A stretch of 64,000 nucleotides of DNA from Marivivens aquimaris (GTDB taxonomy: Bacteria > Pseudomonadota > Alphaproteobacteria > Rhodobacterales > Rhodobacteraceae). The notes under the pieces were generated by a model, which worked only from the letters and a program-made list of their open reading frames with translations, had not been told where the DNA came from and searched no databases. The DNA is taken from contig NZ_JADBGB010000001.1 of the NCBI RefSeq assembly GCF_015220045.1, positions 1,703,001 through 1,767,000 of the forward strand. Reading direction: 5' to 3'. Below, piece by piece: positions 58,424-64,000 of the stretch (its first letter is position 1; every line of letters starts with the position of its first letter). The translations under genes and the position numbers were made by a program.

Positions 58424-59308
58424 ATGACAAATTACCCCGTCAACATGGACATCACCCCGGACGTCAAAGCTTTCTTCGACGAAGCCACTTGGACCATCTC
58501 CTACGTGGTCAAGGATCCGGAAACAAAGAAGTGTGCCGTCGTCGACTCGGTCATGGACATTGATTACGCCGCAGGCCGTATCACGTACGATTCGGCTGAC
58601 GAAATCATCAAGTACATCGAAGACGAAGGTCTGGAGCTGGAGTGGCTGATCGAAACCCACGTCCACGCCGACCACCTCTCGGCTGCGCCTTACATCCAGA
58701 AAAAACTGGGCGGCAAGATCGGTATCGGCGAGCACATCAAAACCGTTCAGGACGTCTTTGGCAAAGTCTTCAACGAAGGCACCGAATTCCAGCGTGACGG
58801 CTCGCAGTTCGACAAGCTGTTCCAAGACGGCGACGAATACATGGTCGGGAACATGAAGTGTTTCGCCATGCACACACCGGGTCACACCCCTGCTTGTATG
58901 GTTCACACGATGGGCAACGCGTCGTTCGTCGGCGACACCCTGTTCATGCCCGACGGCGGCTCTGCCCGTGCCGATTTCCCGGGTGGTGACGCTGGTATTC
59001 TGTTCGACTCGATCCAGAAGGTGCTGGAACTGCCGGACGATATGCGCCTCTTCATGTGCCACGACTACGGCCCCAACGGCCGTGACATCCAGTGGGAAAC
59101 CACCGTCGGCGACGAGAAGAAGCACAACATCCACGTTGGTGAGGGCAAGACGAAAGAAGAGTTCGTCAAGTTCCGCACCGAGCGTGATGCGCAGCTCGCT
59201 ATGCCGCGTCTGATTATCCCCTCGCTCCAAGTGAACATGCGCGCGGGTGAAGTGCCGACCGACAAGGACGGCAACCCGATGCTGAAGGTTCCGGTAAACG
59301 GCCTCTAA
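58424..59308 (+). CDS. MBL-fold hydrolase, persulfide dioxygenase-like (Blh C-domain type)
   Basis: The 294-aa metallo-beta-lactamase-fold protein has the metal motif THVHADHLSAAPY (about residue 78), TPGHTPACMVH, and SFVGDTLFMPDGGSARADFP, which match ETHE1/Blh-type persulfide dioxygenases, where a single iron oxidises glutathione persulfide to sulfite. GAGGAG lies upstream of the ATG. It is first in the operon with the TIGR01244-SQR fusion and SulP transporter, so sulfide made into persulfide by SQR would be oxidised here. Confidence 0.88.
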   Translation: MTNYPVNMDITPDVKAFFDEATWTISYVVKDPETKKCAVVDSVMDIDYAAGRITYDSADEIIKYIEDEGLELEWLIETHVHADHLSAAPYIQKKLGGKIGIGEHIKTVQDVFGKVFNEGTEFQRDGSQFDKLFQDGDEYMVGNMKCFAMHTPGHTPACMVHTMGNASFVGDTLFMPDGGSARADFPGGDAGILFDSIQKVLELPDDMRLFMCHDYGPNGRDIQWETTVGDEKKHNIHVGEGKTKEEFVKFRTERDAQLAMPRLIIPSLQVNMRAGEVPTDKDGNPMLKVPVNGL

Positions 59309-59350
59309 GGCCGCACCGACCTCGCAAAGCCGATTTGGAGAGGAGATATC

Positions 59351-61027
59351 ATGGACATCAAGACTATCAGCAAACGCCTGAGCGTAACGCCGCAGATCAC
59401 TGCCGCCGACGTTCTGGCCATCGCCGAAGCGGGCTTCCGCGCGATCATCTGCAACCGTCCCGACGGTGAAGGCGCGGACCAGCCAACGTTCGAAGAGATC
59501 GAAACCGCAGCCAAAACGGCCGGTCTCGAAACGCTCTACCTGCCCATCGTTTCGGGCAAGGTTGGCGATGACGACGCTGAGAAGTTCGGCGATGCCCTCG
59601 ATACCCTCCCCGGTCCGGTGCTGGCCTACTGCCGCACGGGCACCCGCTCCGCGACGCTCTGGTCGCTGAGCCAAGCAAGCAAGATGTCGACCACCGATAT
59701 CCTCGCCACAACCAAGGCCGCAGGCTACGACATGGGCGGCGTTGTTCGCCGCATCGTCAATGGCGGCAAGACCCCGACCAACACCACCGATGCATCCTAC
59801 GAAGTCGTCATCGTCGGCGCTGGTGCTGGCGGCATCTCGGTCGCGGCTTCGCTGAAGGCCCGCAAGCCGAACCTCCAGATCGCGATCATCGATCCAGCGG
59901 ACATCCACTACTACCAACCGGGCTGGACGCTCGTCGGTGGCGGCGTGTTCCATGCCGAAGAAACCGCCAAGACGATGGGCAGCCTGATCCCCCGTGATGT
60001 CACGTGGATCAAATCCGCCGTCGCTGCGTTCGAGCCGAAGGACAACGTCGTCATCCTCGATGGCTGCCGCACAGTTGGCTATAAGCGCCTGATCGTTGCG
60101 CCGGGCCTCAAGCTGAACTGGAACGGCATCGAAGGTCTGGTCGAAACACTCGGCAAGAACGGCGTGACCTCGAACTACCGATATGACCTTGCGCCATACA
60201 CGTGGAAGCTGGTGAGCGAGATGAAAGAGGGCAAGGCCCTCTTCACCCAGCCGCCGATGCCGATCAAATGCGCAGGCGCGCCGCAGAAGGCGATGTACCT
60301 GTCGGGCGACCATTGGCACCGCAGCGGCACGCTCAAGGACATCGACATCCAGTTCATGAACGCTGGCGGTGTGCTCTTCGGCGTGAAGGAATACGTACCG
60401 GCTCTCGAGAAATACATCGAGAAGTACGACGCGACCCTCAACTTCTTCCATAACCTCAAGTCGATCGACGGCGAGGCGAAGAAGGCGACCTTTACCGTGG
60501 CCAAGCCGGACACCGAAAAGACCGAGGTCACTGTCGACTTCGACATGATCCACGTTGTTCCGCCGCAGGTCGCGCCTGACTTCATCCGCGTCTCTCCGCT
60601 GGCCGATGCTGCCGGTTGGGTCGACGTCGATCAGTCCACCCTGCGTCACAAGACCTACGAGAACATCTGGTCGCTGGGTGACGTCATGAACGCGCCGAAC
60701 GCCAAGACCGCTGCTGCGGCCCGTGTTCAGGCGCCTGTTGTGGCCGAGAACGTCTGCGCCGATATCGACGGCAAGTCCGCCGCAGTCCAGTACAACGGTT
60801 ACGGCTCCTGCCCGCTCACCGTCGAGCGCGGCAAGATCGTCCTCGCCGAGTTCGGTTACGGCGGCAAGCTCCTCCCGAGCTTCCCGAAGTTCCTGCTCGA
60901 CGGAACCAAGCCGACCCGCGCGGCTTGGTGGCTCAAGGAAACCGCGCTTCCGCCGGTCTACTGGAAAGCCATGCTCCGCGGGCGCGAATGGATGGTCAAA
61001 CCCGAAGCGATTTCGGCGAATTCCTGA
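59351..61027 (+). CDS. Fusion of a TIGR01244 sulfur-transferase domain with sulfide:quinone reductase
   Basis: The 558-aa protein has residues 1-110 of the TIGR01244 family (active-site loop LAYCRTGTRSATLWSLSQA), then an FAD-dependent type II sulfide:quinone reductase-like domain from about residue 155 (VVIVGAGAGGISVAASL; later PIKCAGAPQKAMYLSGDHW and YNGYGSCPLTVERGK, carrying Cys expected in the active disulfide). It would oxidise sulfide at the inner membrane, reduce quinone and hand sulfane sulfur to the fused transferase. The upstream ribosome binding site is GGAGAGGAG. It lies between the persulfide dioxygenase-like and SulP genes. Confidence 0.88.
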   Translation: MDIKTISKRLSVTPQITAADVLAIAEAGFRAIICNRPDGEGADQPTFEEIETAAKTAGLETLYLPIVSGKVGDDDAEKFGDALDTLPGPVLAYCRTGTRSATLWSLSQASKMSTTDILATTKAAGYDMGGVVRRIVNGGKTPTNTTDASYEVVIVGAGAGGISVAASLKARKPNLQIAIIDPADIHYYQPGWTLVGGGVFHAEETAKTMGSLIPRDVTWIKSAVAAFEPKDNVVILDGCRTVGYKRLIVAPGLKLNWNGIEGLVETLGKNGVTSNYRYDLAPYTWKLVSEMKEGKALFTQPPMPIKCAGAPQKAMYLSGDHWHRSGTLKDIDIQFMNAGGVLFGVKEYVPALEKYIEKYDATLNFFHNLKSIDGEAKKATFTVAKPDTEKTEVTVDFDMIHVVPPQVAPDFIRVSPLADAAGWVDVDQSTLRHKTYENIWSLGDVMNAPNAKTAAAARVQAPVVAENVCADIDGKSAAVQYNGYGSCPLTVERGKIVLAEFGYGGKLLPSFPKFLLDGTKPTRAAWWLKETALPPVYWKAMLRGREWMVKPEAISANS

Positions 61028-61034
61028 CCCATAC

Positions 61035-61058
61035 CTGCCCGGTGTCCATGCCGGGCAG
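61035..61058 (+). promoter_or_regulatory. Intra-operon hairpin between the SQR fusion and SulP genes
   Basis: An 8-bp stem CTGCCCGG / CCGGGCAG with an 8-base loop and no T-run. It may be an mRNA processing or stabilising element. Confidence 0.4.
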
Positions 61059-61121
61059 CACCTTGGCGGGGTTCCCACATAGCTCCGCCACCTTTTTCTT
61101 TTTCCTCGGTTCGAGGCACCA

Positions 61122-62870
61122 ATGAACTTCTCCTCTCTTTCCCGCTATCTGCCGATCCTGCAATGGGGTCGCACCTATAACCGCGATGCGCTGTCGAACG
61201 ACCTGATCGCCGCCGTGATCGTGACGATCATGCTGGTGCCGCAGTCGCTGGCCTACGCGCTGCTCGCCGGTCTGCCGCCCGAAGCCGGTATCTACGCCTC
61301 GATCGTGCCGATCATGCTCTACGCAGTCTTCGGCACGTCGCGTTCGCTGGCGGTCGGTCCTGTTGCTGTCGTCTCGCTCATGACCGCTGCTGCGATCGGC
61401 AACATCGCCGAAAGCGGTACGATGGGTTACGCCACTGCTGCCCTGTCGCTGGCGTTCCTGTCGGGCGTCATGCTGCTGGTCCTCGGTCTGCTGAAGCTCG
61501 GCTTCATCGCCAACTTCCTGTCGCACCCTGTGATCGCAGGCTTCATTACTGCATCGGGCATCCTGATCGCGGGCAGCCAGATCGGCCACATCCTCGGCAT
61601 CAGCCTGTCGGGTCACACCCTGCCCCACATGATTGAAAGCCTGTTCCACAACATCACCGGCCTCAACTTCATCACGCTGATCCTCGGCGTTGCTGCGACT
61701 GCGTTCCTGTTCTGGGTTCGCAAGGGCCTCAAGCCGCTGCTGCTGTCCAAGGGCCTCAAGCCGCGTATGGCCGACATCCTGACCAAAGCCGGTCCGGTCG
61801 CTGCCGTTGTCGCGACCACCGTTGTTACTTGGGCGTTCGGCCTGAATGACTGGGGCGTCAAGATCGTCGGGTCGGTTCCGCAGAGCCTGCCGCCGTTCAC
61901 CATGCCCGGCCTGTCGCCCACCGTGATCGGCCAGCTGTTCGTCCCTGCCCTGCTGATCTCGATCATCGGCTTCGTTGAATCGATTTCGGTTGCCCAGACG
62001 CTCGCCGCGAAGAAGCGTCAACGCATTGTTCCGGATCAGGAACTCATCGGCCTCGGCGCTGCGAATATCGGTGCTGCCTTCACTGGTGGCTATCCGGTCA
62101 CCGGCGGCTTTGCCCGCTCGGTCGTGAACTTCGACGCAGGTGCCGAAACGCCCGCCGCAGGTGCCTTCACCGCTGTCGGTCTCGCCATCGCCGCTGTCGC
62201 GCTGACCCCGCTGCTGTACTTCCTCCCGAAGGCAACGCTGGCGGCGACCATCATCGTTGCGGTTCTGAGCCTCGTCGATTTCTCGATCCTCAAGCGCTCG
62301 TGGGGCTACTCGCGTCAGGACTTCTTTGCCGTCGCGACCACGATTGCCCTGACGTTGCTGTTCGGTGTCGAGGTTGGCGTTTCGGCTGGTGTCGGCCTCT
62401 CGGTCATCCTGTTCCTGCTGAAAACCTCGCGTCCTCACATCGCTGAAGTCGGCCTGGTTGCAGGCACGGAGCACTTCCGCAACATCCGCCGCCACACGGT
62501 CATTACCGATCCGTCGCTGGTCACGATCCGCGTCGATGAAAGCCTCTACTTCGCCAACGCGCGGTTCCTTGAGGACTTCATTTATGACCGTATCCAGCCG
62601 GATTGCGGCGTGAAGAACCTCGTTCTGATGATGTCAGCGGTCAACGCCATCGACTTCTCGGCGCTCGAAAGCCTCGAAGCGATCAACGAGCGACTGAAGA
62701 CCAACAATATCAAACTGCACATGTCCGAGGTCAAAGGCCCCGTCATGGACAAGCTCCAGACCTCGCACTTCCTGCACGAACTGACGGGCGAGATTTTCCT
62801 GTCGCAATTCGACGCGATGGAAAAACTGGCACCGAAATCGACGCCGCCAGCGGCCGAAGCTGCGGAATAA
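61122..62870 (+). CDS. SulP-family anion transporter with STAS domain
   Basis: The 582-aa SLC26/SulP transporter has about 12-14 membrane helices (LVPQSLAYALLAGLPPEAGIYA is the family signature) and a C-terminal STAS domain (about 440-570; VKNLVLMMSAVNAIDFSALE). In this operon a role in export of sulfite or sulfate formed by sulfide oxidation is likely; bicarbonate or sulfate uptake are family alternatives. It is last in the operon and followed by a terminator. Confidence 0.9.
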   Translation: MNFSSLSRYLPILQWGRTYNRDALSNDLIAAVIVTIMLVPQSLAYALLAGLPPEAGIYASIVPIMLYAVFGTSRSLAVGPVAVVSLMTAAAIGNIAESGTMGYATAALSLAFLSGVMLLVLGLLKLGFIANFLSHPVIAGFITASGILIAGSQIGHILGISLSGHTLPHMIESLFHNITGLNFITLILGVAATAFLFWVRKGLKPLLLSKGLKPRMADILTKAGPVAAVVATTVVTWAFGLNDWGVKIVGSVPQSLPPFTMPGLSPTVIGQLFVPALLISIIGFVESISVAQTLAAKKRQRIVPDQELIGLGAANIGAAFTGGYPVTGGFARSVVNFDAGAETPAAGAFTAVGLAIAAVALTPLLYFLPKATLAATIIVAVLSLVDFSILKRSWGYSRQDFFAVATTIALTLLFGVEVGVSAGVGLSVILFLLKTSRPHIAEVGLVAGTEHFRNIRRHTVITDPSLVTIRVDESLYFANARFLEDFIYDRIQPDCGVKNLVLMMSAVNAIDFSALESLEAINERLKTNNIKLHMSEVKGPVMDKLQTSHFLHELTGEIFLSQFDAMEKLAPKSTPPAAEAAE

Positions 62871-62873
62871 GTA

Positions 62874-62899
62874 ACGGGGGCCGATTGGCCCCCGTTTTT
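62874..62899 (+). terminator. Rho-independent terminator of the sulfide operon
   Basis: A perfect 9-bp stem ACGGGGGCC / GGCCCCCGT with loop GATT, followed by TTTTT, four bases after the SulP stop. Confidence 0.93.
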
Positions 62900-62917
62900 C
62901 GTTTCAGTGCTCAGGTC

Positions 62918-64000
62918 TTATTCAGCCGCTTCGGAAGCATTGGCCGCCTCGATCTCGGCAGCCTTCTTTTCGACCTGCTCCACGATGTGTTCGATCATGC
63001 CGTCATTGCCGAGCTTGTGGCTCTGCTTGCCCGCCAGATAGACCATGCCCGACCCGGCACCACCGCCGGTGAAGCCCACGTCGGTCATTAGTGCCTCACC
63101 CGGACCGTTCACGACGCAACCGATGATCGAAAGGCTCATCGGCGTCTTGATGTGCTGAAGGCGGTCCTCAAGGATCTCGACGGTCTTGATCACGTCAAAG
63201 CCCTGACGCGCACAACTCGGGCAGGAGATGATGTTCACGCCGCGGTGGCGCAGGCCGAGGGACTTGAGGATTTCGTAGCCGACCTTCACCTCTTCGACCG
63301 GATCGGCAGAGAGGCTGACGCGCAGCGTGTCACCGATGCCCATCCACAGCAGATTGCCCATGCCGATAGCCGACTTGATCGTACCCGACATCAAACCGCC
63401 CGCTTCGGTAATCCCGAGGTGGATCGGCGCGTCGGTCGCGTCAGCGAGCATCTGGTAGGCCGCAGCCGCCATGAAAACGTCCGACGCTTTGCAGCTGATT
63501 TTGAATTCGTGGAAGTCGTTGTCCTGAAGGATCTTGATGTGGTCGAGGCCGCTTTCCACCATCGCGTCGGGGGTCGGCTCGCCGTATTTGTCCAGCAGGT
63601 GACGCTCCAGCGAACCCGCATTCACACCAATACGGATCGAACATCCGTGGTCCTTGGCGGCCTTGATGACCTCTTTGACGCGCTTCTCGTCACCGATGTT
63701 TCCGGGGTTGATGCGCAGGCAGGCGGCACCGTTCTCGGCCGCCTCGATGGCGCGCTTATAGTGGAAGTGGATGTCCGCCACGATCGGCACGGGGCTTTCG
63801 CGGCAAATCTCTTTCAGCGCCATGCTCGATTCAACGTCGGGTGCCGAGACACGCACGATGTCCGCGCCAGCTTCGGCAGCGCGCATCACCTGATCCAGCG
63901 TCGCTTTGACGTCGTGGGTGAGCGTGTTGGTCATCGTCTGCACGGAGATCGGCGCGTCGCCACCCACCGGCACGTTGCCAACCATGATCTGGCGGGACTT
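62918..64000 (-). CDS. ispG: 4-hydroxy-3-methylbut-2-enyl-diphosphate synthase (flavodoxin), cut by the right edge
   Basis: The frame is open to the window edge. The visible 360 residues begin [14 protein letters not shown], so only about the first 10-20 residues are missing. The iron-sulfur Cys motifs [10 protein letters not shown] and [12 protein letters not shown] and the barrel motifs VADIHFHYK and GVNAGSLE identify IspG, an enzyme of the non-mevalonate isoprenoid pathway. The ATG at 63985 is internal and not the start. It is convergent with the SulP gene. Confidence 0.96.
   Translation of the reverse strand, partial: KSRQIMVGNVPVGGDAPISVQTMTNTLTHDVKATLDQVMRAAEAGADIVRVSAPDVESSMALKEICRESPVPIVADIHFHYKRAIEAAENGAACLRINPGNIGDEKRVKEVIKAAKDHGCSIRIGVNAGSLERHLLDKYGEPTPDAMVESGLDHIKILQDNDFHEFKISCKASDVFMAAAAYQMLADATDAPIHLGITEAGGLMSGTIKSAIGMGNLLWMGIGDTLRVSLSADPVEEVKVGYEILKSLGLRHRGVNIISCPSCARQGFDVIKTVEILEDRLQHIKTPMSLSIIGCVVNGPGEALMTDVGFTGGGAGSGMVYLAGKQSHKLGNDGMIEHIVEQVEKKAAEIEAANASEAAE

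Noticed and set aside
58391..61078. An 895-codon open frame on the minus strand across the sulfide operon
   Set aside because: It spans two genuine plus-strand genes with catalytic motifs and their intergenic ribosome binding site. The translation shows no domain.

Overview
The window reads as a chromosomal segment of an alphaproteobacterium of the order Rhodobacterales (Roseobacter/Rhodobacter type). This is inferred from the high GC content, a gapR (UPF0335) gene, the gene order NDUFA12-like / mlaD / DUF2155 / aat, a frcBCAK-type fructose ABC operon with a ROK regulator, and a BigR/SqrR-like sulfur switch. No phage, IS element, CRISPR array or rRNA was seen. One tRNA gene (Thr, anticodon UGU) is present.

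Layout. 1-4.9 kb is an accessory module: a Tat-exported zinc alcohol dehydrogenase (cut by the left edge), a periplasmic cupin, a LysR regulator, an exported double carboxymuconolactone-decarboxylase-like protein, an F420-dependent-reductase-like protein and an MFS transporter. It abuts tRNA-Thr. 5.3-9.7 kb holds an ATP-dependent DNA ligase with its MBL-fold exonuclease, and an orphan iron-type ABC permease. 9.7-12.9 kb holds a sulfotransferase-like unknown, gapR, small unknowns and a crotonase fused to the tail of a multifunctional beta-oxidation enzyme without its NAD domain. 12.9-14.9 kb is a sulfur-sensing ArsR gene divergent from a split YeeE/YedE transporter and a TIGR01244 sulfur protein.

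14.9-28 kb is the most interesting block. It contains a FliM-like SpoA protein, a CrbS/CbrA-type transporter-histidine kinase, a small membrane protein, a receiver-only response regulator and an ScfR-like regulator. Divergent from these is a five-gene amide/branched-chain-type ABC transporter followed by acetyl-CoA synthetase. I infer a short-chain carboxylate sensing, uptake and activation locus. 28-34.6 kb is housekeeping: accBC, aat, mlaD, NDUFA12-like, ridA, clpX and clpP. 34.7-42.2 kb is a complete type I secretion operon with a Bap/Lap-like adhesin as cargo.

43.2-48.7 kb is the fructose system (ROK regulator, RbsD/FucU mutarotase, frcBCAK). The glycogen operon glgB-glgC-glgA-glgX-pgm follows after only 59 bp, so sugar uptake and storage are side by side. 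58.4-62.9 kb is a sulfide-oxidation operon (persulfide-dioxygenase-like MBL protein, a TIGR01244-SQR fusion, a SulP transporter). Its promoter carries sequence motifs shared with the ArsR gene at 13.3 kb. The window ends inside ispG.

Starts were adjusted by hand to Shine-Dalgarno sequences where possible. Functional calls rest on motif recognition without database searches.
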